Translations under genes and position numbers: made by a program | The notes under the pieces: model-generated | Seen by the model: the letters and a program-made list of their open reading frames with translations, nothing else | The model's database searches: none | Told to the model about the DNA's origin: nothing | In this document: positions 1 to 10,880 of the stretch, piece after piece | Position numbering within the stretch: position 1 is the stretch's first letter | Layout of the letters: each line of letters starts with the position of its first letter | NCBI RefSeq assembly: GCF_000499845.2 | Contig: NC_023756.2 | Coordinates: 42,843,393 to 42,907,392 of the forward strand | Reading direction: 5' to 3' | DNA: 64,000 nucleotides | From: Phaseolus vulgaris | Lineage: Eukaryota > Streptophyta > Magnoliopsida > Fabales > Fabaceae

Positions 1-1500
1 TTATTACAAAGGTAAAATTGTAAATTTATATTTTATATCTTTAAAAAAATTATAAATATTCTATCAACCATTACACTACTCACAAATTTCAATCAATTCT
101 TCACATCAATCCAAACACAATAACTTCTTTCACACTTTTCTCTTAAATCTCACACGTTCATTCCCTCAAATATTCATACTTTGACTGCTCAATTCAAACG
201 CAACCTTAAGAATAATTTAAAGTAAAACTAGAAAAATTATGAGCCTAAAATATAATACCAAGTAGAATAATAAGAATATTCTAATTCCAAATATAATTAG
301 TCAGAGGAAGTATCAATTATGTTATAGGAACCTGAAATGTTTTTGAAGGGTCTTTAATTTAAAATTATAGGATTGAGTTCAACTAGAAAGAGAGAATGGT
401 AATTGAACTTTTACCAATTTTCAAAAGTGAAAAACAAAAGTTTTGGTCAATTTTTTGAACAAGATATCAATAGATCCCATTATAAGTGGAGAGAAAAATA
501 AATTCAAAAGAACAAGGCAATTAACAATATATCAATATATCAAGTAAAGAAGATTGAGAGGAAAAAGAACACCAAGGATACATATAGTATTGTTCAATTA
601 CTTTAGTTAATTTTATTTACTATTACTTTTAAGTTTTACTAGCAATAGAAAAAATAAGAAAGAAATCCAAGAATTATTGTCATACATTACTTGAGCCTCT
701 TATGACATCTTATTAGTTGATATTTTTTTATTAATAATGAATTAATCAAATAAAAAAAAATTAGAGGTGTTTTAACTCTGATACAAAATCTCCAACTAAA
801 ACTAGTTTTATATCTGAGGAAATAATTGTTCCACCTTAATTTAAATTCCAAGGATGTATCAGAAGATCCTACCTGTTGTACCTTCCTACCTTGGGAATTA
901 CATAAATAAGTCTAAATGTCAATCCTAAAAGTTGAGATGAAAAAGACTGTGTAAGAAAAACTTGGAAATCTTGTCTAATTTTAAACCTTTATTAGAAAAA
1001 CAAATCAATACAAAAATACAATCACCTAGAGAAAAAATAAAATATAATAAAATAACTACATACTTAGGTGATTACTCAAAATGTTCTTGTTGTGGCATGA
1101 TAAAAAAGAGTTCAAAAAATAAGATGAATAAAACACAATGTTTTATTCGAGTCTCGGTCCCTTTTAACATGTAAATTAATTTAAAAATAATGCAATTGAT
1201 TTCGAAAAATTTGATTTTTAAATGAGAGATATAAAGTTTTAGAGCATGATCATTTTTCTTGAAGTTTTTCCAGCAAAACAAAAATATTTTATCATATTAA
1301 AAACGTATTTTAATCTATTAAAACATTACTCGAAAATTCAAAAGTCCAATACTTTAGAAAGTTTTCTAACTAGACATATGATCAAATCAAGGCATTAAAA
1401 GAAAACACAACAAAAATTAATTAAACATTATTTTATAAAAAAAAAACAAATGAATAAATATGAGATATTTAAGGAATACTTTAACCCATATACAAAAATT
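1..1500. other. AT-rich non-coding stretch of unit 1
   Basis: No gene recognised. Short open frames on both strands (for example 962-1174 and 1072-1281) overlap each other and have AT-driven composition. The stretch is conserved in units 3 (43139-44386) and 4 (62619-64000) as nucleotide sequence, with indels that break those frames. Unit 2 lacks everything after about its first 250 bases. Confidence 0.7.
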
Positions 1501-1529
1501 ATCCCTAAGCACACCCCTCCTACTGTCAA

Positions 1530-2204
1530 TGAACCTATACAATGTCCCTTTTTATTCTAGGATCCTCACTTGTGTCAGCCAATAAAATGCGCTTATAACC
1601 TATCCATATGTAATTACCTATAGATCCATCTACATGTAATTATATATGAATTTATATGTAAGTAATTATATTGTCAATTTATCTGTATAAGCAATTATAT
1701 TTGCAAATAAAATCACATGAACTTACCCGTACATTTAGAAATCCTTAAGTATTTTACGTGCAAATTCTTTTTCATTGGTAATTCATTGCAAGTTTTATCT
1801 ACAAATTTCTTATATTAACTATGTATTAATTTTTCATTGTTGTGAAACTAATAAGATTAAGGCATATGTTTTTATTATTATCAATGGTATATGAAAACAA
1901 CTTCTTCTACATGTCAATAAGATGTTAATTGGAACCTAATTGAAATATTTCTTCAAAACTTTTAATACCAAAACAAAATACATATCCATATAATGGACAT
2001 GAAAAAATTATCTTAACGTAATTAGAAAATAATAAGAAACATAAAGTTCCATAAAAAAATAATTAAAGAATACACAATATCATATTAAAGTAGTATTTTA
2101 TCCTTTAATTAACCATTTAATAATTAAGGGATACACAATAATAATAAAAACAATAGAGATAGCATCACTTTCGAAAGAAATGAAACAACATCAAACCCGT
2201 GGTT
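1530..2204. repeat. Diverged direct repeat, left copy (pairs with 4345-4860)
   Basis: This stretch resembles 4345-4860 in order and content: a CCTATAC/GCAA..GTCCCTTTTATT motif, several TATATGAATTTATATG blocks, a MITE-like AT-rich middle, and an end at an AACCCGTGGTTA motif (about 2199 here, about 4838 there). In the right copy the sequence after that motif is the 3' flank of the Kunitz gene. In the left copy it is a truncated copia element. I infer an old duplication inside the unit that predates duplication of the whole unit, since unit 2 shows the same pair. Confidence 0.7.
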
Positions 2205-3531
2205 ACAAATTTGACATAGCACACTCAACACCATTTTCAGTACGAATCATGTTGATATTAATTTTGAAATGATTTTGAACAAAAACAGTGAAGTTAGTGA
2301 TGTGCTTACGCACTTCAGATTTGTTATGCAATAGAATAACCCAAGTATAAGATGAGTAATCATCAACAATAGTCAAGAAATAATGAAAACCTTGCAAAGA
2401 AATAATGGAACATGGTCCCCAAATATCAAAGTGTAGAAGATCAAAAATAGCAGAGGTAACAATATTGCTTAAAGTGAAAGGAAGTTTTCTCAGTTTTGCA
2501 CGACTACAAGTGTCACATACATGATGAGTATCAACCGTAATAAAAGAGTATTGTTCCCTTAAGACTTGTAATCTTTGAAGTGAAGGGTGTCCTAGTCTAT
2601 ATTGCCACAATGTTTTGTCCGTGATATTACAATTAATAAAAGGAGCAAAATAATGAGGTTTAGAACAGCTAGAAGTATGCAAGGTAGTGACAAGGTACAA
2701 GCCAATAATGGTTTTAACCGTACCAATCCTCTCTTGGGTGAGATTGTCATGTATAATGCAGTGGGTTGAAGTGAAAGTTAAAGTTAAAGTGCATTTAAGT
2801 TGATGTGTGAGTTTAGAAACAAATATTAACTTTAATTGAAAATGAGGCACATATAACACATCAGACAAATAAAACTTATCAGAAAAACGTACTAAACCAG
2901 ATTATGTGGCATAAATAGTTTGACTATTTGGAAGACTAATTAAGACATGTTTAATTTTAGTATAAGTAGTAAAAACGTTCAAATTGTTGCAAACATGATC
3001 TGTGGCACTAGAATCAATAATCCAATAGTTTTTTATAGAAGATAGTGAAGAGCGAAACTTACCTATTGAAGATTGCTCAGTATTGGGGATTTCATCCGCA
3101 GAGAAGGTGACGGCTTGATTAATTTGAGTGTGAGGGGAAGGATTCTCAAGGTTTTGTTGACGCAAAATGTTGGTCAGGAATTGACACTGATGTGATCTAA
3201 GTTGAATCCCCTTTACATTCTGTTCTTTAGGAAAAAGCTCAGAAAAAGTGTCAGTAGTAATCATATTATTGGCTTGGGATCTCCAATTGGTGAATTTGTA
3301 GCCAGGAGGGAACCCATGCTTTTTATAACAGGTGTCGACGGTGTGGCCAAGACTATTACAAAAAGTGCAGACTTTTCTAGTAGAAGAAAACTTTGAGGTT
3401 TTAACATTACCAAAAGCAAAACCCACTTTGCGAAAACAAATAGCCTCAATATGACCGTATTTACCACAACAATTGCATGTAATAGTGTGACTACTATTAA
3501 GACTACTAAGACTAGGGTTTTCATTAGACAT
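2203..3531 (-). pseudogene. copia gag-protease-integrase fragment
   Basis: Minus-strand frames carry, in order: a start MSNENPSLSS (3531), two CCHC-like knuckles (CNCCGKYGHIEAIC and CTFCNSLGHTVDTC), the aspartic protease region with WIIDSSATDHVC, a GAG-pre-integrase region with the LWQYRLGHPS and CDTCSRAK motifs, and the integrase entry HFDIWGP with VDDYSSYTW. The usual N-terminal capsid part of gag is missing, so the start codon opens almost directly on the zinc knuckles. A stop interrupts the frame near 2900, and the protease motif reads DSS where relatives have DSG. The integrase ends before its second catalytic Asp region is complete. It is not functional; the family assignment is firm. 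Confidence 0.85.
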
Positions 3532-3650
3532 TTTGTAAGAGATTTTGAAACACAATCAAGATTTTGAAAGAGAATAGAAAAGATAACCAAGAACAACAAA
3601 TGGGAAAATAAAGATAAGAGAAAAGCGCAACAGAACTCTTCATTCGAAGA

Positions 3651-3662
3651 GCTCTGATACCA
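3651..3662 (-). other. Primer-binding site (initiator tRNA-Met type)
   Basis: On the minus strand TGGTATCAGAGC follows directly on the LTR end TGTAATA. This is the classic plant copia primer-binding site. Confidence 0.85.
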
Positions 3663-3988
3663 TATTACAGTCAATGAAGATGAATATTCCTTATCTGATG
3701 TGGTGCATCAAATGGAGCACACGTAATCGCACGTAACTGCAATGAAGAGAGGTAGGTTATCATGAACCCTAATTGCAAATGAAAAAGAGACAATGACTTA
3801 AGCATAAAAGAGAGAAAAGAAGAGAAAAGAAAATACAAAAGAAATTCTTATTTACTTGTGCATATGAGAATAAAATACATGGTGTATATATAAGAAAAAG
3901 ACTAAGACTTAGCTGAAACAGAAAAGGAAAGTTAGGTCAAACAAACAAAGCCTAATAACATGAAACAGAAAAACTAAATATGTTAACA
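3663..3988 (-). repeat. 5' LTR of the truncated copia fragment (unit 1)
   Basis: Begins TGTTAACA on the minus strand and ends TGTAATA against the primer-binding site. About 326 bp; the counterpart in unit 2 is 38880-39206. There is no 3' LTR to compare with. Confidence 0.7.
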
Positions 3989-5213
3989 TCCAAGAGGCAT
4001 TACTCTAGACTTAGGTGGACTTATTTTTCTTTTGTTTTCATTAGCGTTTTAGTATTAGTGGCAAACTAGACTTCATCTCTCAAAATATTTAGTGAATTTC
4101 CTTTAGTCTTTAGAAACACATTTAAATTTTTTAAATGGAAGATGCTTCCATGAACCACAGTCTTCTTTCAAAGAGCATTAGACCCACATAGGACCACTTT
4201 AGGATATTCTTGACAACATCAATGAAACTATTAAGAAATACACTTTATGTCTAACTCAACCTTATATAATCAGTTTATAAAGTCAAGTTTGCACTCACTT
4301 ATATACTATAAAATGTCATTATCTGTAGTTGATGTGTAATTTTCAAACAGAACCTATGCAACGTCCCTTTTATTTTAGGATCCTTATATTTAATTACCTA
4401 TATAGATCCATCCACATCTAATAATATATGAATTTATATGGAGGTAATTATATTATGAATTTATATGTAACCAATTATATATGCGAATAAAATCACATGT
4501 ACTTATCTACACATTAGAAATCCTCAACTATGTATTAATTTTTCATTATAGTGAAACTAATATGATTAGCGCACACATATATATATATATATATATATTA
4601 ATTTTTTATTATATTATCAATGGTATATGAAAAGAACATCTTCTACATGTCAATAACTTGAACTTAATTGAAATATTCCTTCAAAACTTTTAATACCTAA
4701 AAAATACGTATCCATATATGAAAAAGTAATCTAAATAATAAGAAACATATAATTAACTATTTAATAATTAAAAGATACTCATAAATAATAAAAACAATAG
4801 AGATATCATAACTTTCGAAAGAAATAAAATAGCACAAACCCGTGGTTAAAATTTTCTTTAGTTTTTTATGATGAATTTTTAAAATTAAGAGAGATTTTTA
4901 TACTTCCAAAATTTCTTTAGTGGTAAGAAGCTTGAGTTTACCTAATCAATATACTATTAGAAAATAATTTTTTAATTTTAAAGAATCCACTAGTGGTTTG
5001 TATAAAATTGAGTTAAACTTAAAATATACTTCATAATATATCAGAGTCATTCAAAGTTTATCGTAATGAAACAGACTTTAGAAAATTGAATCAAACTTAA
5101 AATACACTTCTTAATAAACGAATTTATATATATAAAAAAATAACTTCAAAATAGTTCTACCACAACACTCATATATCTAATAGGAACATTTTATTAAACC
5201 TTGTGAAGGTTCT
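3989..5213. other. AT-rich 3' flank of Kunitz gene 1
   Basis: No coding potential recognised. Contains the right copy of the intra-unit repeat (4345-4860), an (AT)n microsatellite at 4577-4598 and the 3' flank of the inhibitor gene. Conserved in unit 2 (39207-40571), and in unit 3 as two pieces either side of the copia insertion. Confidence 0.7.
4577..4598. repeat. (AT)11 microsatellite
   Basis: 22 bp of perfect AT dinucleotide. The orthologous arrays are 28 bp in unit 2 (39871-39898) and 23 bp in unit 3 (60996-61018), so length varies between paralogous units. Confidence 0.95.
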
Positions 5214-5828
5214 TCAACCAATATTAATAAGTTGAAAATTAAAGGGAACAGTAGTGTGAGAATCATCCATCAAAACAAGATGCCTTCCTTCATGATCATT
5301 AGTTCTCCCAATACTAAAACAAGTGTTGTGGTTAGTGTTGTTGCTGCAGAATGCAAAGTTATAACCCTCACCATATTTCTTAAACATAAACGTTCCACTT
5401 AAGATCTGCTTCCCGAGATGGTCTCCATTCTTACCTATAGCAATCCATTTTTTAGGAAAATCATCAACTACCACCCACTCTGTGGATTCAGCACAATAAG
5501 GAATAAAACCAAATCTAATCTCTAATGGTGTCTCTGTCAGTATGACACCTGAACTTCTTCCTTCTATGTTGAATCTCAGATTGACCCCAAGATCAAATTT
5601 ACTTGTAACAGCAACGTTGCATATTGAGTTCCGACCAAAATCTAACGTTACTCCACCACCTTGTGGACCGTGACGATTAAGAACTGAAAGACGGTATTGA
5701 ACAGAAGGAGAAATGGGTAAACCATTTGAGTCACGGACTTGTTCAGGAACCCTAGAGAATGCTAATGGAAGAAAGTTGGAAGTGAAGAGAAGGAAGAAAG
5801 AGAGAGTGAGGGATATTGTAGACTTCAT
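5214..5828 (-). CDS. Kunitz-type protease inhibitor, copy 1
   Basis: Intronless 204-residue secreted protein of the soybean trypsin inhibitor (Kunitz STI) family. Members are 20-kDa beta-trefoil proteins that block serine (sometimes cysteine or aspartic) proteases, typically in seed storage, wound defence or nodules. Residues 1-25 form a signal peptide ending in LPLAFS. The family N-terminal signature is seen at 31-47 (VRDSNGLPI, five residues, then YRL). Four cysteines at 70, 112, 161 and 170 match the usual two disulphides, and the C-terminal region has the family-like GRHLVL strand. NNT at 163-165 is a possible N-glycosylation site. The start is the only Met before the signal peptide. The reactive P1 residue cannot be assigned safely, so the target protease is unknown. 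Copy 2 differs at only six residues. Confidence 0.95.
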   Translation of the reverse strand: MKSTISLTLSFFLLFTSNFLPLAFSRVPEQVRDSNGLPISPSVQYRLSVLNRHGPQGGGVTLDFGRNSICNVAVTSKFDLGVNLRFNIEGRSSGVILTETPLEIRFGFIPYCAESTEWVVVDDFPKKWIAIGKNGDHLGKQILSGTFMFKKYGEGYNFAFCSNNTNHNTCFSIGRTNDHEGRHLVLMDDSHTTVPFNFQLINIG

Positions 5829-7441
5829 GGTTTATGATAATGTGTTTAGTTTTGGTTCAATCTCCTTTTATAAAAAAATTTCTAGGTTTACTCATTAATG
5901 TTTTTTATGAAACTATCACCACATTTATTATTTATTCATGCATTTTATTTATTTCTTTTTGCGCGTTTTTATGTGTGTGTTTGTGTGATGAATGCATTTA
6001 TTATATATTTTTATTGAATTCAAAATTGTTGTGTTTTTATTGATGAGTTCATTAATTAATAGATATGTTTCCTAGAATCCAATTTTGAAGTTATAAATGT
6101 TGGGTCAAATTGCGCTTTTTTTCCTTAATAGCGAGATTTTTTGTAATTATTTTTTAAATAAAAGATGAATTGAAAAAGTAAGATATAAAGATTTGTATTG
6201 AGTATTTCATTAGGATAAGAAAACTATTCGTAAGGTAATGAATGAGAGAAACGATACTATTTCCTATATAAGCACTAATTTCATTTAATAATTATTTTAA
6301 TATTTTGTAGATAAATTAAAAATAGCAATTAATGTATTACTTGTTAATATATCTTTCCTATCTAAATAAACCCATTACTTTTATTTATTTGTAAGTTAGA
6401 ATAAAATTAATTAAGATTCATCGATCATTTTGAATATAATTTCATTTAAAATTTAAATTTAAAGAAAATAATTTGGTTAAGAATTTATGATTTAAAATTT
6501 AAATAAAATTATAGATATATATATACAAACCAATGATTCACTTATTATTCTATCTAATACATATCACACATTAATTAAATATATCAATTTATACAATAAT
6601 AACATATTACGTTGTTGTTATATAACTATGTGTCACTTGAACTAGTTTCTTTTAGTTAAGCAATCTTGATTCTTACAATTGAAGAAAACTTTATTGCTTG
6701 AGTAGTCTCATATTGTTTGACGAGACAACTCCAAAATAGTAGAATTAATTATGTCTCTTCTTTGCTCAAATACCCACTTAATGCTTGAATGATCTCACAA
6801 TGTTTAAGGGTTCTCACAACGCTTGAGTGGTGTAATTGTTATGTCTCTTCCAAAAAGTTCCAACAACACAACATCTTATTTCACTAGTGTTTGAAGCATC
6901 ATGTCATAACTTGATTGTTAGAGCATAGTTGTATGGTCTCATATGTTCTAGAGTGCATGTACCATTGCCATGATCCTCGCTTGAGCAATCAAACTATTGC
7001 TTAAGTGTCATCCCTCCTAAAGGAGAAAAAGTTTCCTCGATCTCTCTCTCACTTGAGTTGCACACCTTATTGTCATGTTGTCGTTCGAGTGACAATGAGC
7101 AGTGCAAGTAATCACTACATATTGCTTTAGCGGTGAGCCATCTCTTGAATGATATCAAAATCTGAGAGCTCCATTTCTCAAACAACAATTAATACAAACT
7201 ACGAATTTAACATCCAAATCACACTTAAATTCATCTAAAACATCAAGTATATTGATATTCATTTGCGAATGAATTAATAATATCATAACTTCACATTACT
7301 TAAAAATCATAAGCAAAGGAACATATATAAACTTCCATATACATAATAATTCAACTACCACATTCTTCACAATCTAAACAAGCATTACATTGATGTAATG
7401 CTTATATTAACTTCCCTTACGTGGAGGTAGTTTGTCTATAA
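5829..7441. other. Kunitz upstream region and a unit-1-only block
   Basis: 5829 to about 6382 is the inhibitor upstream region and is conserved in unit 2 (41187-41728). About 6383-7200 is present here but absent from unit 2, where the flanks are joined at about 41728. It contains repeated CTTGAGTGGT/TTGAATGATCTCACAATG-like phrases but nothing I recognise as a gene. 7200-7441 resumes the shared sequence. Confidence 0.6.
5866..5872 (-). promoter_or_regulatory. TATA box of Kunitz gene 1
   Basis: TATAAAA on the minus strand inside TTTATAAAAGGAGA, only 38 bases upstream of the ATG. If this box is used at ordinary spacing, the 5' UTR would be about 10 nt or less. It is conserved at the same distance in the other two copies. 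Confidence 0.65.
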
Positions 7442-7933
7442 CTAAAAAAACATTTCTTTGACACTTTTAGAAATCCTCTCTTCCTTAACACTTAGCTGCA
7501 CAACGTCCGAATCAAAATGAGACTTGCCCGATTTTTCTCCCGTTACCAACTGTGCATAAGGTTGATGATTCACCTTTGGTCTCCAAGTATTTTGAGGTTG
7601 AACAGGTCCCTTCTTTGTTAACCACTCTTTCTTAAACACCTCACTCCTTCGAAACCTTGATAAATTCACTTGCAACTTCCACGTACCGATCCAGATCGGG
7701 TCCAACTTCCTTTCCAATGCAACTTCATCCACCACTCCTTTAAACCTAACGAACCCAAAACGACGATTTCTTTTATTGAGCTTTCTTGAAATGAAAATGT
7801 CCAAAATTCTACCCCACCTCTGAAAAACTTTCCAGACTTCACTCTCAAGGAAGTCGTTTGGAAAATTTGTAAAGAAATACGATGTATCAGCCATGGAACC
7901 CACACTCTCTCCATAAATAAGATTCGTGGTCAT
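7442..7933 (-). pseudogene. RRM-domain reading frame, LINE ORF1-like (copy 1)
   Basis: 163 codons, minus strand. Residues about 18-95 form an RNA-recognition motif: FFTNFPNDF resembles RNP2 and RRFGFVRFKGV is a clear RNP1, followed by an alpha/beta tail with KLDPIWIGTWKLQVNLSRF. The rest is basic and shows no second domain. This RRM plus WIG..KL.VN.SRF layout is common in plant LINE ORF1 proteins and their derivatives. No endonuclease or reverse transcriptase follows, so I read it as a 5' piece of a LINE or a domesticated remnant. Copy 2 at 41967 lacks the first 13 residues through a frame change upstream of MADTS, suggesting that Met is the original start. Whether it is expressed is unknown. 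Confidence 0.6.
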
Positions 7934-8596
7934 AGTAAGAATAAAAAAAACAATTTGTTATATTTATCTTTGGTAAATAGACTTTCTCATATGTAAATAG
8001 AGTTCGCAATCAATTTTGTTGTTTTTTTCTTTAATAAATTGATTTTGTCATATATATATATATAAAATTCACAATTAATTTTGTATTTTTTAAATCGATT
8101 TTTTTGGTTTTATAATCTGTTATAGATTTATTTTTTAATTTTAATTAGTTATGCTGGTTCAATATTTAGAGTAGATTTTTAAACGTGAATTACTTACTGG
8201 ATTGTTTTTCAATTTTTAAATATTTTGTGTTAATTGAATATTCAATTTTAAATTTCACAATTTAATGCAAACACAATAATTTAAAAAATTTAATCAACAA
8301 TTATTTATACACATAAATCACTCATATTTTATTATTTATAATTTTTTTATTACAAAGGTAAAATTGTAAATTTATATTTTATATCTTTAAAAAAATTATA
8401 AATATTCTATCAACCATTACACTACTCACAAATTTCAATTAATTCTTCACATCAATCCAAACACAATAACTTCTTTCACACTTTTCTCTTAAATCTCACA
8501 CGTTCATTCCCTCAAATATTCATACTTTGACTGCTCAATTCAAACGCAACCTTAAAAATAATTTAAAGTAAAACTAGAAAAATTATGAGCTTAAAC
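7934..8596. other. AT-rich junction of unit 1 and unit 2
   Basis: Non-coding. Low-complexity T-rich sequence leads to the unit landmark at 8347. 8347-8596 repeats the first ~250 bases of unit 1 before the retroelement nest begins. Confidence 0.8.
8347..8596. repeat. Segmental duplication unit 2, left stub
   Basis: Near-identical to positions 1-250. It is cut at 8596 by the gag-only LTR element. Unit 2 resumes at about 36655 with sequence equivalent to about 1460, so roughly 1.2 kb of unit sequence was lost around the nest. Confidence 0.9.
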
Positions 8597-9636
8597 TTAT
8601 GAGAATCAAATAAAGGAGGCTTTTATTATTGAAGGAAGAGGTCATTCACCTACACATTTGAAGTTCTTCCTTCTAGTCTTCTCAAAATTAAAAGAAGACA
8701 TAAAATAAAGAGAGGATCAAGCCTAAAGCCAAAAAAGTCTACAAGCTTTCAAGAATAGGCTTCATTTAAATATCTCTCTTTATAGTTTCTTTTGTATAAA
8801 ATTGTAAATAATATAGAATAGTGTTTAGGAAGGTGCTTAGAGGAAAACCATAGATACCTCTTTTGTAAAGCATCTTTAGGCTTTAGTTTAGAATTTTCTA
8901 GAAGGTGACTCTTCATAAGTAACTATAGGCGTTAGCTTAGGAGACTTTTGGGTAGCTTGTGGTACAAGCTTTGTAAGCTTCATGACCAGCCCTTGCTCCT
9001 ATAAAAGGAGGGCTTAGGTCCTTCATAATGCAGATTTGGAATTTGTAGTATCAAAACTCTCCCAAATTGGTGTTTGAGTGTAGTGAGAACTTGTCTTCTC
9101 ATCTTCCTAGTCTCATCTTGAGTGCCTTGGTTCTCTCAAGTGGCGGCATTGCACACTTATCTTGGAGCATTCACACTTCAAGTGGTGTGTTCATCAACCA
9201 AGAACTACAACCACATAAGTCCTCTTTCTTCTCCATCTTCTCATTCCATTTCCGTGCCTATTTGAATTCCTAAACATGTCTTAGGTTCCTTCTTGCTTTC
9301 TATTCGGTGTTCTTGCTTATTTTCATGTTTCAATCGGTTCATCTTCTTTCTCCTTGGATTTGTTCGGTGCATTTCAGTTTTGAAGCATTTTAATCGGTTC
9401 ATTTCATTTGTTATGCAATTTAATCGGTTCATTTGCATTTTTACATCTTTTAATCGGTTCAATTGGCAAGAAATGGGTCTTCCATGTGAGTTTGGTGTTT
9501 GGTGCAAGTTTTGGTGAGTTCTTGAAACATAGAACATTGGTCCAATTCTATTAAAAGTGCCTAAGCTATCTCCAACTCAAGTTGATTTCATAGAATGTCA
9601 AAGAATCATCTCTATTTGGCTATTGATTTCACATCA
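8597..9636 (+). repeat. 5' LTR of gag-only element 1
   Basis: 1040 bp, matching 12226-13216 with scattered substitutions. Contains four AATCGGTTCA motifs (9332, 9392, 9422, 9452) at spacings of 60, 30 and 30 bp, retained in the 3' LTR. A degenerate primer-binding site (TGGTATTTAGAG) follows at about 9639. Confidence 0.85.
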
Positions 9637-10880
9637 TGTGGTATTTAGAGTTTAGGTGTGTTCTTGTTTAATTTTGAGTTGTGTTGCACTTTAATTCAAG
9701 AGCTCTATATTCTTGTGTTTATCTTTTTGTTTTTTTAGGCTTATTTTGAGTTTTATTGCTGTTTTCTTAATTGTGCCTATCAAGTGTTTGTGTTTTTTTC
9801 CTTTTTGAATCTATACAAGTTTTGTCATAGTCATGTTTTTCCAAGAATGTCATCACTTCTTGTAGTACTTTTATTGCATTTTTTGTTTCTTGCTTTGGTG
9901 TAATACAGTTTTCTGCATTTGTATCTTGATCCTTTGTGCATTTTCTGTTTTAGAATTGAGTTCATACTTGTATTTTAGACCTATACAAGTTCCTATACAT
10001 CATTTTCCATTATGTTTTTGCTAGTTCTTAATTCTGTTTTTTATTCCTGTTAGGATTCCTCTGTTTTCTGAAAATGTGCTTACTGTTTTTCCTTATTGCA
10101 ATTGATTTACTTACTGGAAAATTCTGAAATTCTGGATTTGTCTTCTTCAAAGTGTTAGAAAAGAGTAGAAAAAATAAGTACTAAAAAATTCAAAGTACAC
10201 AAAAAATGATAAATAAAATACAAAAAGTGTACAATTCTGCCGAAAAAAATACGGTATTCTGGCAGCGATTTTGAAAACTTTATCTCAATTAATTGGCTTA
10301 CTGTTTTTAAGTAATTCCAGTGCCATTGTTGAGCTAAGATCTTGAAGTTTCTGTGGTTAAAATTTCATAATCCAGTTCGCTCTATATCATTCCAGTTAAA
10401 TCAGTGAAAATCAAGCACAGTTTGCATAAAAAAAAATAATAAAAATTTCAGTAGCTTGTTTTTGTTTTCTTCATCTACTCTAGTGCTTTTCTTTAAGTAT
10501 TCTTTTGTGTGCCTACTTTCTCATTGAGTTCCTTATTTTCTTGCTTGTCTTTTGTTCATTAATCTTTGAGTTTGTCATACATCAAGTATTCCTTTTGTTC
10601 TAGCCTTTCTTTGCTTATACCTTTTCTTGTTTGTCTTTATTGCTTCATTGGTTTTGTGGTGGTTGGCTTTGAGATTGGTGTGCCTTGCTTTGACATCTTT
10701 CATTTGAGGATTCCTAGACCTCAAGATCAGCTTGGTGCAGGGACATTATTTCTTTGAGAGTGACTTCTTTTTCAGGCCAATTTCACTTCGGCAATTTTGG
10801 GTGTCAAATTCTTTTTTTTTTGCTAACTTTGTTTCTTGACTTGTTTGTTGTTTTTGTGTGTTTGCTGTTTTCATTTGCAA
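9637..10880 (+). other. Leader of gag-only element 1
   Basis: 1.2 kb of T-rich non-coding sequence between LTR and gag, closely similar to 24298-25639 in element 2. Includes a conserved ACAATTCTGCCGAAAAAAAT stretch at about 10230 (about 24996 in element 2). Short frames in it are not conserved between the two elements. Confidence 0.7.

Larger units (their letters stand above)
2205..3988 (-). mobile_element. Truncated Ty1/copia element, 5' part only
   Basis: Read on the minus strand this has a 5' LTR (about 3988-3663), a primer-binding site, a short gag remnant with zinc knuckles, protease, GAG-pre-integrase and the start of integrase, ending abruptly near 2205. The LTR outer end (TGTTAACA) abuts host sequence that is uninterrupted in unit 3 at about 49540. 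No 3' LTR is present. The same truncated fragment lies at 37419-39206 in unit 2, so truncation preceded the unit duplication. It is related to the copia element at 44387-48984, with similar zinc knuckles and LTR ends. Confidence 0.85.
1..8346. repeat. Segmental duplication unit 1
   Basis: Landmark sequence TTATTACAAAGGTAAAATTG at position 1 recurs at 8347 and 62619, and with one change at 43139, always followed by the same several hundred bases. The unit holds, left to right, AT-rich non-coding DNA, a truncated copia fragment, a Kunitz inhibitor gene and an RRM reading frame. The window start happens to coincide with the landmark, so the true unit boundary may lie elsewhere in the cycle. Confidence 0.9.

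Noticed and set aside
962..1281. Overlapping ORFs on both strands in unit 1
   Set aside because: AT-rich chance frames; the aligned sequence in units 3 and 4 carries indels that break them.
2902..3674. Alternative minus-strand frame 3674-3261 and plus-strand frame 3202-3396 in the copia fragment
   Set aside because: The zinc-knuckle frame starting at 3531 is supported by motifs; the others are out-of-frame readings of the same DNA.
5713..6043. Plus-strand ORFs over the Kunitz start region (also 41071, 41192, 62075)
   Set aside because: Antisense to the signal peptide and promoter; conserved only because the whole unit is duplicated.
9067..9517. Short ORFs repeated in both LTRs of gag-only element 1 (9067, 9293, 12695, 12922)
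   Set aside because: They are duplicated because they lie in LTRs. They have no start context or domain, and differ by frame-neutral chance.
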